From contig BSYQ01000004.1 of assembly GCA_030272585.1 (NCBI GenBank), positions 4,278,001-4,342,000 on the forward strand: DNA of 64,000 nt. Reading direction: 5' to 3'. Position numbers and translations under genes: made by a program. The DNA comes from Bryopsis sp. KO-2023. Lineage: Eukaryota > Chlorophyta > Ulvophyceae > Bryopsidales > Bryopsidaceae. The notes beneath the pieces were generated by a model. The model was not told where the DNA came from, made no database searches, and worked only from the letters and a program-made list of their open reading frames with translations. This document shows positions 49,601 to 61,488 of the stretch, in pieces. Position 1 is the first letter of the stretch. Each line of letters begins with the position of its first letter.

Positions 49601-50297
49601 TATGGTTCCGAAAAGAGTGCCGAAAACACGTTCGTTGCGAGAAATCCTGGCGAGAGGTCCTCGGACGGAGTACATTATCGGCCTCGCGAATCGAACGACT
49701 GCTGAGCTGCCCTCCCCGGTGTCGAGCTACCAGGTTTCCCCTGGGTCGTCGGATTCGACCAGCGAAGCCATGGACATGATCCCGGGCAGAGTGAAGATTC
49801 TGGGGGGTTCGGCGGTGATCGCGCACGATTGGGAGTCGCGGCCGGGGGTTTGCAACCCGAACAAGGTGTGTAAGCACAAGATGGAGGTTACCTTTGTCAT
49901 CCGGGACCTGGTCGGTGCGAATCTGATTCACCTGGGCGACAAAGTCCAGTTTCGATGGACGAACAGGGAGGTGCTGGCGGAGGGTTGGTTGACCAGGGTT
50001 GGGATCTTGTGCAATCGGTGTGGAGGGGTGGTGTCTTGCTCCGAGTTCAGTCGGTGTGCGGGGCGAAGGGTGAGGAATCCTTCCGCATACATTTACGTGG
50101 TTGCGCATGGGGATTCGGACACCTGGATGTCGCTGCATGATTTGGAAATCACGCTGTACAGCATGTCGACGGCTGTGGGGCCGAAGAGGAAAATGCAGAA
50201 TTTGCGGGAGGGTTCGGAAAAGTTTGAGGAAATTTCCGGAGAGCCCGCCGAAGAGGAAGGGGCGTATGATATCACTCTGGATATGTTGTTCAACTGA
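46602..50297 (+). CDS. chromatin-type protein with N-terminal Tudor-like and C-terminal Tify-binding (TDBD-like) domains
   Basis: The first exons (46602-46721, 46931-46974) encode a Tudor-like fold, YVGKVVQKTFPNYGVYKGLV ... RVEYEDGDMEDVPLLE, of the kind in plant PTM/DIR17 proteins. Further exons are 47130-47253, 47387-47444, an unresolved stretch, 47996-48239, 48714-48918 and the last exon 49170-50297. The middle is long, acidic/basic and disordered (SRKSGTKSARRSQRLRVPPK). The last exon ends with GWLTRVGILCNRCGGVVSCS, SEFSRCAG and MSLHDLEITL, the C-x2-C ... F-x-x-H/C-A-G pattern of the Tify/TPL-binding domain of IDM1-like PHD-finger proteins; no PHD finger was seen. It probably reads histone tails and recruits a co-repressor (inference). 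Exons between 47.45 and 47.99 kb are not resolved. Confidence 0.75.
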
Positions 50298-52662
50298 AAT
50301 AGAGAAAAAAAGAAAAAAAAAAGAGAGGAAAAAAGAGAGAGAGATATATAAGTGTGTGTTTTGAATGGAATCAGAAAAAAAATCCCTCCCTCTCTATTTC
50401 AGTTTTTTTTTTTGGTTCGTTTCTTGTGGTGGTCGAAAGAAGGGGGCAATGAAAAGAAAAAAACAACAACAGAATTGGAAGTCCGGAAAAAAGTAAGCAA
50501 TGACCTTGAAAAAAAACACATAACCTAAAAAAGGAGATGCATATTAGAAAAGAAAAAAAAAAACGAGAAAAGAAAAAAGAAAAGAAATAGCTCCCTTCGA
50601 TTTCTTTTTGTTTTAGTTGTCATTGGATTTTGCAAAAATTTCTCTCGCACTTTTTTTTTACAGGGAGGGGGGGGGGGTCCTCGAGCAGGTTCAGAAACAC
50701 ACGAGAGAAAAAAGAATTGGATCGATGTTCTTTTTATTTTGGTGTTTATTTTTTTTTTCCTTCTTTTTCCCTTAGTGTTTTTCCCCTCTCGAATTCTTCT
50801 TTTTCTGGAGGGGTCAGGGATTCATAAAATAGAAACTCAGAAGCAAGAACCAATAACAGGGAGATGGGGAAAGTTGAGGGGGGAAGGGGGGGGGGGGGGG
50901 GGGGGGTTCAGACAAATATTGAGAAATACATACATATCTATCTATATATATATATATGTATTCATATATACACACTTGTTGCTTTGATTATGTTTTTTTG
51001 AGGGGAAATGTTGAACGAAAAACACCTAATAGGTTTCAGTTATGAGGGATTTCCAGTTTCGATTCGGTCGTCGATTTTTGTTGCGAAAATTTGAAGGGAG
51101 GGGGGGGGGGGGTCATAGAGAAAGAGAAAGTGGAGAGAGATCGTCTTTGTGGAAAAGAGAGTCTATGGGCAATGCATTTTCAGAAATTTAACTTATGTTA
51201 TTTCTTTTGGGAGGGGGGTGGGGGGAGGAGTCTTCATCGACCATAAATGGTCAAAAAAAAAACCCAAACAATAGGGGGGAGGGTTAAGTTAAGACGAAAC
51301 CCTTGGGGATATATTATGTCGAGGAACGAAAATCGAACAAACGGTAATTAGATGAGGGGTGAAATGTTTCTTTTTGAATTGGGGGTAAAAGACAGAGAGA
51401 GAAAAAGGGAGGGAAGGGGGGGGGTAAGTTGATATTGGTTATTCCATCGTAGTTATTGGGTAGATGATGCGATGCGGTCATGATGTAATCAAAAAAACAG
51501 GCCAATATACTAGAAACAAATTCAATCAGGAATGTTTTCCTGTTGTTGTTGTTGGGGGAAAAGGGAAGGGATGCCTTTTTTTTGTCGCCTTTTTTTTTCC
51601 CCTGCCAATGCATGTCTGTCCTTGCGTCGGTTGGGGGCATGATCGTCTTTTTTGGGTCCATGAGAGTGTTTGTTTGTTGTTGCATTTTTTTCTTGTGCGG
51701 GAAGGACTCTCAAAAGTGAAATTACCTGTCATGGTTGGTGGGTTCAACCCCCAACACGAATGCCAGGGCTCAGAGTTTGCACCAAATTTATGTTCTTCAT
51801 CAACACAGTGCGAGGTCCAGTATGCGAACTGCATACCCACAAGAAATATATATATGTATATGTATAGCCACCAACCGTTTTCCATCGCCTATGGAGTCCG
51901 TGATTGTGGGTGGATGGCACTGCGCCAGTGGAATTTGAAAAAATTCGTGAGAACACTGGGTGGCTTGGGGGGGGGGGCTTTCCTCTTTTGTTGTGTGATT
52001 TCAAATTCACAAACATCGATGCACCATGGGAATATTAAAAAATTCATGAAAACACGAAAATCGCACCAAAGCATATATGCAGGCCCAGAGAAAGAAAAAA
52101 AATATTGTCAGATTCTGAATCCAGATCGCGGTTGTATTTTAAAAAACAACTGAAGTCCAAAATCAACACCACGATTTCCATACCATGGGTATATTTCCTT
52201 TTTTTTCTTGCATTCGTTGATGAGAAGCATCTCCCCACCCTTTCCAAATCCTCGTTCATCAAAAACCCCCCTCTTGCAGGGCCAAAAAAAATAGCAGAAA
52301 ACGAAACAAGAAAGCCCAGAAAAAAAGTTGTATGGAAAAAACCAACTCAACTTTTCATCGCTTGTGGAAGACACAAAAAAAACACGACAGTGGCTCTCAG
52401 GAAAACATCCATCTGTCTTGTAATAGCATATATATATATAGAGATATAAAAAGGAAAATAAACGATAAAAAAAAGTTCAACAAAACTTTAGTGCTTGTTA
52501 ATTTTCAAAAAACCAGAAGTGGTGACACCCTGCTTGTTTGTTTTTTTCTTTTTTAAAAAGCCCCTGGAAAATGGCTTCAACTTGTTCTCCGTCTCATCTT
52601 GATTTCCAGTCAGAAGTTTCCAGGGTTTTTTTTGTTCGATTGCTTTTTGGGGGAATCCCCAG
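50298..52662. other. tail-to-tail intergenic region with G and A runs
   Basis: Spacer between the stop codons of the Tudor/TDBD gene and the DNA methyltransferase gene. It has a broken G tract of more than 20 at 50879-50906, further G runs at 50661, 51099 and 51417, and AT microsatellites near 50945 and 52430. No gene is supported. Confidence 0.6.
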
Positions 52663-55600
52663 CTAATCGGCCTTTTGGCTTTCTGGGTCGAGTTTGGGTC
52701 TTCCATTGCCATCGGTCACCTGACGAACAAAAATAAAAATAGAAGTGGGCGCAAAAATGACATCCAAAAAAAACCGTGAATGTGAAAAGAAATAGAGTCC
52801 CATCATCTCCTTCCAGGGTCATCACAATCAATTCTTGTTTTATGATATTTTTTTACCGTCAACAAAAGCTGTTCATCCTGATTAGAGAACTATTTCCCCG
52901 AAAAATAATGTATAAATTATTTATTTAAAAAAAATGTGTTTTTTTTGGTGTTCTTTCCTTACATCATCATCTGACTCATCGCTCCCTCGCCTCCTCTTCA
53001 AGCCAACCCTGGTAGTTTGTTCGCTCAAATTCCCGCTGTCGCCTCCACCTGGGCTCGACCCTTTTTCCACTAGAAAGAAACAAAAAATACATCCAAAATT
53101 ATTATTTCCTTAAAAAAAAAACTGTTTGAAAAACAAATCCCGTACTTAATTGATATTTTTCAAAATTACTTTTTTCCTAGAAAACATGGGCATGGAGATG
53201 GAAAGCATTGTAAAAAAAAAAACATCGCATCACCTGAGGGGGACTCGTTATCCTCCTCTTGCCTAGATTTTTCTTCCGAAGGAAACGGCTTTTCGACGTC
53301 TGCTGAGCTGCTGTCACTCTTGTTCTTGGTCGTGGGTTCCCCCATCAGCGACTCCAGGATTTCTTTGTTCCTTCTGATGTTGGCCTCCCGATCCATTTCC
53401 AGCTGAGTCAGCGGGGGTTCCTCAGCCGTCTCCATCTCCTGCAAATATCACACTTCACAGGTGTGAATATCCCGGGCAAAAAAACCCAAAAAAACACCAC
53501 CACAAGCCACTTCCTGCTGGAATAATTTTTTTTTTCTATCCATAATCCTTTTTCATAAACTCGTTCTTTTCCCCTTTACACCCGATGGGCTTTTTCTCAC
53601 TCTTTTTATCAACCCGACCCCGTCCCAAACCAGATTCTCCTCAAACCCCCCGACAGCGATATTCCCATTGGTATGTTAACATAACACATATATTAACCTT
53701 ATGTCAACATTCTACATTACGTTCCTCCGATGCCCGCAAAGAACTGAACGTAGATCTGGGCGTTGAAACGCCTGTATTTTTTCTGACTCGCCTTTTTCTG
53801 CATGTTTTTGGCTTTCTGGAGAGCCTTGGCTTTCTCAGCTTCGATGTCTATCTCCACTGCTTTTGCCTGCCACTCTTTGGGTTTGTTCAGCACCCGGATC
53901 AATTGACACGGGGACCACAGCGGAATCATTTCCCTGTCCCCATCATCGTACGTAACCGTGTGCCGGAGCCGGATCCTATCATAATCCGTCAACTACAGGA
54001 AAAAATAGAAAAACAGTATGTCCCAGTCAGACCTTCGTCAATGAAAGGAACCTCCCAACGAGGTTTGCTTCTTTTTTTTCACTTCTGAAAAAGGAAAACT
54101 CGTGTGGGAAAATCGAAATTTGCGACCGTGGGTAATCCACTGTCTTGTAAACGAAATACAATAATATAATCTTTTCAAAAAACAGAAATGAGGAAGGGAG
54201 GAAGGGGGGGGGGCTTATTTATATGTATATTTTCCACTTGAAATTATTTTAATCAACGCCGATAGGCTGAGAGCAGCCTGTTCCGGAAATGTGTTATTGG
54301 CTGACTCAGAAACAAACCACCGCATCATCCCAATGTCCATATCTAGCTCTCTACCTCAACAGATAAACTAAGAAGAAAAACTGATTCGAGAACCTCACCG
54401 TTCCGGTGTACCATTGTTGGTCCAGCGGCCAGTAGACGTGGACTCTGGCTCCGATAGCCCGTTCCCGATACACAGACAATTGCGCCCCAGCATGGCCTCC
54501 CATCGCAGCTGCATGGGCTCTGACAGTCAGACATCGCCGCTGGAGACCGCCCGAGTGACGGTTGAGGCAAGCTTCACAATTTCCGCATCTGTCAGGAAAA
54601 AAAAATCCCAGAATTTCCGACCAGCACAAAGAAATGGTACGCAATATGAAATTCCCACCGGTTGTAAGAAATGCAGCAACCACAAATAGTACAGAAAAAG
54701 GAGTGCATGTTTTTGTTTTTGTTTTTCTGGAAGAGAGATCTGTGGATGTTTTTTTCGGAAATGGTCAGTCTACGACACAGACAGTCTCAGTGCAGGAAAC
54801 CACATGTCCTTAACGCACGCGTTCGTAACGCCCACCTTGGTTTTTTGTTTTCCGCCGCCGCCAACTGCGCCGCCCGCGCAGAAACCGCCGACACGTACTT
54901 CGCCCCACGAGTTCGCTTCCTCTTTTTCACCGTGAGCCAAGTGTTTGCCTCGTCTAGTGCTCGGAAGAAAAGCGTGGGTCGCTTCATGAGCCCGGCTTGA
55001 TGCAGCTTGCGAGCCTCCGCTTCCTTCTGAGGGAGGTGATCGGCGAAGTCGACGACATCCTCCGGCAACACCCACTTGTAACAGTTGTCTCCGAAAAAAA
55101 TGACGAGCACCTTGCGCCGATCTGGGGGACGTCGAGGACAAAGGCGTCAACACAAAGACGTCAGTTGTGAGCTTCCCTGGTGCATGGAATGAACGCATTC
55201 ATAAACACAACAAATTTTCCCCATATCTTTTTTTCTTACATATTATTTTTATTTTTTTTTACCTTTCATATATATTTGTTTATTTTACATTATATTTTTT
55301 CATAAACATTTTTTTATTTTTCTTTATAGCCACCTTCATCATCATTTCCACCACTGGGGTTTTTGGATTGGGACTCGAGAGCACCGAAAGCCAAATCTCC
55401 ACCGATCGCATCCTCGGTGTCCCAAAATTCTCGAGGCAGCCACAGCTGCTTCTGTTTTCTCGTCAATTTTTCCACGGCCTGGCTGGGCAGCGATCGGCTG
55501 GGGGGCATGTTCAGAGGGTCCAGCATCTCCGCAGGCCAGGGCATCTTGCTCACCGGGCACTGCGTCCAGACCAAACTCGACACTTGCTCGGGGTCGTCCG

Positions 55601-57040
55601 GGGCACCCTCCAATCGCACCACGCTCGACACCTGAAAGCAACACATTCTGCTTATTCCGGACCATGCTGCACTCTAAATGAAAATCGAGGTCGAAATGGG
55701 GGTTACTTTATTAGGGCACAGCAAAAAAACAAAATGTCGAACGTGGAGGTGAAGGTTTGAACCATGCAAAACTTTATCCCCACCTGAATCGCCAACAAAT
55801 CTTCCCCTCCCCCCCCCCCAAAAAAAAAAAAAAAGAAAGAAAGAATGCATTTGCAGGAGAAATCGATGCATACATGGCATCTTCTTTTATTTCAGCAAGA
55901 AATTACCTCTTTCTCAAGACTGACACCGCATTTGGTAGCTTTGTGGATGACCCCCTCCACATTCCAACCTTGTTCTCGAAGTCGCATGATGTAAGTGTTG
56001 ATTACGTCCCGTCCCGGAAGCTTCCCCACCTAAATAACTCCCAAACAATTAATTCATTAATAATCTCTTCAATAGTTGTGTGGTAAAAACCCCACCCATC
56101 AAAAGCAACATTTCTTATCAAAAAAGGGGTGGTGGGGGACACCGTGTCGATCGAAATTATGGCGTAACCGGCATCGAATGTCAAAGGTGTGGGTGGATAA
56201 GATTTCCTTTCCAGAATTCCGCAAAAATATTTCTATTTTCATTGGCTGAAGGGTCTTTCTTGATGGGTTACCTCTGAAATGAAGGGCCCCAAGGGAGTGT
56301 ATGGAAACTTGACAGGGCTCTCTGACATTTCTTCCACCCCGAATCTGCGAAAGCACCCAAATAATTGTAAGCATCCGGGCCACGCCCAGTCGGCAGATTC
56401 CCATTCCGTCAGAATATGCTCTTTTTCCTGTTCATTATTCGTTCGCATGCCAGAAATGCCCCTAACTCAACCCATCAGATTATATATCTACAATACAAAG
56501 AAAAGGTGGGGGAAGGAAAGTCGGAAAAAATCAGCATCCTCTTCTTTTTCTCTCTCTCTGTGCATAGTGTTGATGGTATCTCGTATTTTACATCCTCTTT
56601 TCTGTTTTTTTTTTTTTTTTTTTATTTATTGTGTCTGTACAGCTGAACCCTCACCGTCCCATTCCTTGGATATACCAGGCTGCCCGGGGCCATGCATCGC
56701 TTTGCATTTCTTTCCTCCCGTAAAACTCTTTCTACACCATGCAATCGAAAAACTCAACCCAATTACTTCAAAAAATAAAATAAAAGAGGACAAAAAGATC
56801 AAAGGAAAAAAAAAACAAAAAAAAACACCCTTACGAAAACTTTTTATCGCTGGATGAATGCTGGCATTACTCCGCCAGCCCCCGTTCATCGATTCCTTTT
56901 TTTTTCTGGTGTTTTCAATTTTCAATGTTTTTTCAAAGAAAGATCGATGGAGCTGGTTACCCTCATGGTTTGGTTGGATGCCTCGACTGGCATTGTCGAT
57001 TGTTTTTCTGAGCCCCCATCACCCACTTCAATATCTGACA
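52663..57040 (-). other. reader-domain half of the methyltransferase gene (or a separate gene)
   Basis: Exons 56895-56835, 56731-56655, 56427-56272, 56029-55907, 55631-55334, 55121-54836, 54588-54399, from 53992, 53438-53234, 53069-52963 and 52719-52663. The order is: a Cys/Trp stretch ([20 protein letters not shown]) that may complete a CW-type finger begun by [12 protein letters not shown] in the last catalytic exon; a PWWP domain ([20 protein letters not shown] ... [20 protein letters not shown]); a half CXXC-like finger ([20 protein letters not shown]); a Tudor domain ([17 protein letters not shown] then [16 protein letters not shown]); a charged coiled-coil and disordered tail. In-frame ATG codons at 56993 and about 56889 would allow a separate start. 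Confidence 0.7.
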
Positions 57041-60000
57041 AAAACCAGTGCTTTCAATCAGAAGAAAAAAAAGAAAAAAAAACAGTAACAGAAGTGTTTT
57101 TGTTTTTTTTTTTTCTGGAAACAGCACCATGAATGCTTGGCATTCAGTGCAAGCCATCCACTGCACTCGCACAGTATTCGATAAGGCATCTGCAAAGAGG
57201 AAGGTCAGTTTTGATTGTCTGTTTTTTATAGTATTTATATATATTTAAGATATATTAAGTATATATATTGGTGAACAGTGCATGCATCGACTTTCGGCAC
57301 CGCATGACATGCGCACCTTTCATGAATCCTGCAGAAACAGATGGCTTTTTTCCTCTGACCAGCAAACCTCCATCCATGGGCTCGAACTCCCCGATCAATC
57401 CATCGTACAATGTCGACGCCTGCATCATCCAAACAGCACAAATATTTGTTTTCGACCAAGAAGCAACACTGATCCGCTCCATCCATGACCGCTCGTTGGA
57501 ATGCATGCAAAAGGAAAAATCTGTATGTAAAAAAGATGGGGCACCAGGAATCCTCCCACCTTGATGTTCGCTTTTTGGTGCTGATTTTTGAATTCCGCAA
57601 TCACTGGCATGTCTCGGTCGCTGGGGACGTACTTTTGGGAATAGGGCGCAGCTAGCCTTTCACCAACCCAACGGCCCACCTTTCCAATTACACAGGAACA
57701 ACGAAATTTAACCAACCTTGAAAATCAACTAGAATATATGAAGAGAAATGGAGCAACAATGGCTGACATACAAGAGCAAATAAAAAATAAAAAAGAACGC
57801 CAACTCTTTTTTCTGAAGGAATATGTGTCATTTTCATTTTGTTTCCGACGCCACATCCATATGCTGTGTATCCGTTTGGGATTTAATAAATTAATAAAAA
57901 ATAAGCCATACCTGCACCGTGACTGCATTTCCTAACAAGGCGAACCGCTTGGATTCCCAGATATCAACCTCGCTGTCTTTAACAGGTCTCTGCTTGTGGC
58001 TGTTCAACCCTGGAGGGTGAATCGGATAACATTTTTTTGTGAAGCCAACAGGAAAACCCTGCACACACCAAAACAAGAGACAGAGGGACATTGATCGCCC
58101 CCTCCCCCGAAAAAAAATAATAAAGTTTGACCACCCCCCCCCCCCCCCTCAAACCACCACCGAAGCATTTCGACAGCGTGGAAAAGCCACTGACGAAGGT
58201 TTCCCTGAGAAAGCTTTCAAAAATCATATTTATTTACATATATTGGGGTAGAGAGTCAGACATGGACATTGTGATGCTACGGTGATTCCTTTTCTCAGTC
58301 AACCTATAACACATTTCCATTAACGGGCTGCACTCGGCCTTTTGGCCTTGTGGAAAACACTTTCAATTCAAGAAAATATATATTAATTAAAAATAACATA
58401 ATAATGGGGATTCTGCTTCTTTTTGTTTTTTTACCTGTAGCCGCTCCGCATCCTCAATTCTCAGCATCCCCATCCTCCCGGAAGACAGCAGCAAGCACAT
58501 GCGATCGTTGCTTGTGGTGAATGTGGGCACCACATCCACCCCAGGGGCGCTCCTGCAAAACAATTTCCATTATCGATCAAACCCAACCATGACACTCGCC
58601 AGCAACTTGAATTACTTCCGAACAAAAAGTAAGAAAAGATGCGCGATTAATTCCACCTGTATTATGGTGACAGGAAAAGTGGATCAGCTGAGATGAGCTG
58701 ATAGTTTTGGGTTTTTTTGAGAGTTTTGTTTTGCACCTTGCGTTTCCTAGATCCAGGGCAAAGGAAGCTTCTTTCGCGGTTTTCCACTTTATCTTTTCCT
58801 GGTAGCATTCGTAACAGGGCAGGGCATTTTGATCGTGGAATCCATCCGGACAGCAGGATCCAACGCACGGTTGCTGGCCCTTCAAGGAAAAAAAAAGAAA
58901 GAAAATAATTTAATAATTTAAGAAAGAAAGAAAAAGAAAAAAAACAGCATGCTGGGTGACTCATTAAAAAAACTGGTACCCAAGCACAACACAAGTTTCG
59001 TTTACAGATATATTTTGATTGCTTCCCTCCCCCCCCCAATAAATAAATAAATAAAATAAAATACCACCGAGCACTCTACACTCTAAAGAATCTGATAATA
59101 TATGTTTCTTGCGGTTTTCTTCTTCGTTCCTTTTTTCTTCAACAAAACTTATTTGGATTTTGGTACAAAAAAAAAGAAACGAAAACACACCTGAGCAAGA
59201 AGCACATCTCGAGCATCCCCATGCAGCGAAGCCAAAATGAAAACTCGAGTGCGGCGATTCGGCACTCCAAAACCTTCCGTTTCACAAGAAGGTTCAATTT
59301 CTTTCTTTTTTTTACTTGCACCATAGAGTTCTCCACAAAGCAACCTCAATTTTCAACTTCCTTTCAGAGCATATTTTTGCACGTGTGCGTGTGTGTGAAT
59401 GCATAAACAACCAGGAGCAGCAATCTGAGAAAAAGTCACCTGCACTCCCAATGACTCGGTGTGCCCAGCTCTGATAACCCAAGGCCTCCAGACTGTCGGT
59501 TATATACTTAACGAATGGAACTCCGCCATTCGGTGCTCTATCCAGCAATGCCTCCACCTGCAGCCCATTGAATGTCGATTAAAGATAAAACATTCTCTTC
59601 CTTCATTAAAAAAAGAAATTCTTTTCCGGATAAATCCAAGATGAACATCCTCTTGTTTTTTTGCCTTGTGTTAATTTTTCTCCGGTTGCAGGGACAATCG
59701 ACTCTGGGAATCCCTGATATGACGGGAGGCTATTTCTTCTTGCACAAATGCCAAACACGAGCAGAGCACTGGCAGCAGATTTCAACACTATTCTGCATTG
59801 TTTCGGCTGGATCCCTCTTTGTTTTCCAATTTTCTTTTTTTCAGCTTGTTTATGGATATGTCATGCACCATAATTTGGCTGATAAACTGCATGCATGTTT
59901 CAAGGAATTCGTTTGCTTTCCGGTGAGTTAGAGTGTAAACTGTACGTTTTCCAAAAGAACCCATGGCACGGGGTGGTGGTGGTCCACCGCATTTTCCAAC

Positions 60001-61488
60001 AGCCGAAAGACGTGCTGAACCAGGCCGGAACTCTGATGCATATGGAAATTACACATCAAAAAAACGTATTAGTCATGCAGAAATCATTGTGTGGGTCAAC
60101 ATATATCATCACTCTTTTTCCAACGAGTTGATCCAACAGAAAAGCAGCTTGCCACCGAACAAAATTTGTTTTGCAGACGGAGGGTGCATCAAACAGGAAA
60201 AAGGGCGATTAAAAATGTATATTCTATTTTGGGAGTACCCCAAATGACTCACATGGATCCCTTGGATTTTTTAATTGCAATTATTGGTTTCCACTATTGA
60301 ATTCGTGAAAATAAAATAAAATAACAAAAAAAAATAAAATAAAAACAGAGGGATGGATGGATTGTGCACCTGGCCTTGGAAACCCTTTCTGAGTCCTGCT
60401 CGACTTATGTCGATGCATGGAAATCCAGCAGCAAGCAAATCAGTGCCCTGAAAAAAAAAAAAAAGAAACGAAAAAACTGTGGGAAAGAAACTCTCAACAC
60501 ATCAAACAAAACTAAAAATAGAAAATGTCATTGCAGCTCGATTTATGGAAAGATGTCCATGGAAACTGTTTATAGACGTTGGTCAAATGCGGAAAATATC
60601 TGACCTTTTCTAGTTTCTTGCTTTTTTTTATCTTTTTTTTGGGGGGGGGGCGGGGGTAATCTACTGAATCTTTTGATTTGTCTCAGTGTCAAGAACATGA
60701 TGCTTTTTTTGGAGTTTATATTCATGACTAATCAGCATCAGGAGAGAACAGAAACAACTTACATGATTTTTCTCTAAGGATTCTTACCTTTGGCAGAGAT
60801 TCCAAGCCGCACACATCGTTCACCAGCAAAATTCCAGGAAAATTGTGCCGGAGAACCTGAAAAACCGATTGTTTTAGAAGCATCACATTTCATCTTTTTA
60901 AACTAAAAAAACATGGAAGTTTGGGCGATAGATTTCATGATGCAGATTCTGAAAAAAAAAAGGGGGGGGGGTGAAATTTACCTGTTGCGCCCCAGGATCG
61001 TGTTCGCATTGGAGAATGACCTCATGTCCGGCCTGATGGGAATCACACATTCAACCCAAATCTTTCATCTGAGGATTTTCGTGGCAGAAAGACTTTCGCA
61101 CGACATGCATGATGCTATCCATTTCGATATTCAATGTTGGCCATGCTCAGGTGCTCCTGTTTCATTTCTCATCATTTCTTGGTTTGGATTTTCTCTCTCT
61201 TTTTTCTTTTTTTTTTGGGGGGGGGACTAACATTCCACATGTAATTGACTGCATGCTCGATCACACGTGTAATAAGTTTCGGAGAAATCTGGGCTTTCAT
61301 CGAAACCCTCCGATCAATTGCACGACCCACGACGGCACGTCCGAAACCCGTGCAGGAAAGTCGCCATCAAATGTCGGCTTTTCCTCCCTTCTTTTCATGA
61401 GTTGCGAGATCACCAGGTTTCCCGAACGCACCTGTTTCAAGCCGAGGTCCAGACCACCCGCACCAGTGAATAAACTCACGACCCTCAT
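52663..61488 (-). CDS. cytosine-5 DNA methyltransferase with C-terminal PWWP, half-CXXC and Tudor domains
   Basis: Thirteen catalytic exons join in phase from 61488 to 57128: 61488-61432, 61032-60982, 60856-60788, 60447-60370, 60032-59946, 59557-59440, 59273-59191, 58879-58737, 58552-58435, 58058-57912, 57679-57560, 57419-57317 and 57189-57128. Motif I is [17 protein letters not shown] (residues 3-19). Motif IV is [12 protein letters not shown] with catalytic Cys70. Motif VI ENV is split by an intron (113-115). Motif VIII is [11 protein letters not shown] Cys-rich stretch (Cys186, 190, 191, 203, 206) follows in the target-recognition region, then ERLQGFPVGF (IX) and [12 protein letters not shown] (X). 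Downstream in-phase exons encode the reader domains listed separately, ending [12 protein letters not shown]. One join near 57.0-57.13 kb does not keep phase, and one near 53.8 kb is unresolved. Two adjacent genes remain possible. Confidence 0.8.
54238..54395 (-). repeat. repeat A (copy 6), abutting a splice donor
   Basis: In a methyltransferase-gene intron. It runs gcagcctgttccggaaatgt, ttggctgactcagaaacaaa, tagctctctacctcaacaga, aactaagaag. Its end merges with the 5' splice site at 54399|54398 (acg|gtgagg), so the first bases of the intron are the first bases of the repeat. Confidence 0.8.
58240..58375 (+). repeat. repeat A (copy 7)
   Basis: In a methyltransferase-gene intron. It runs ggggtagagagtcagacatg, gacattgtgatgctacggtg, ctcagtcaacctataacaca, acgggctgcactcggccttt, ggccttgtgg. 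Confidence 0.8.

Noticed and set aside
49305-50138. 277-codon minus-strand frame
   Set aside because: It is the shadow of the long last exon of the Tudor/TDBD gene, whose Cys and Trp motifs make the plus strand the coding one.
51464-52153. 229-codon plus-strand frame
   Set aside because: It crosses G, T and A runs and microsatellites with no protein-like character. It lies in the tail-to-tail gap.
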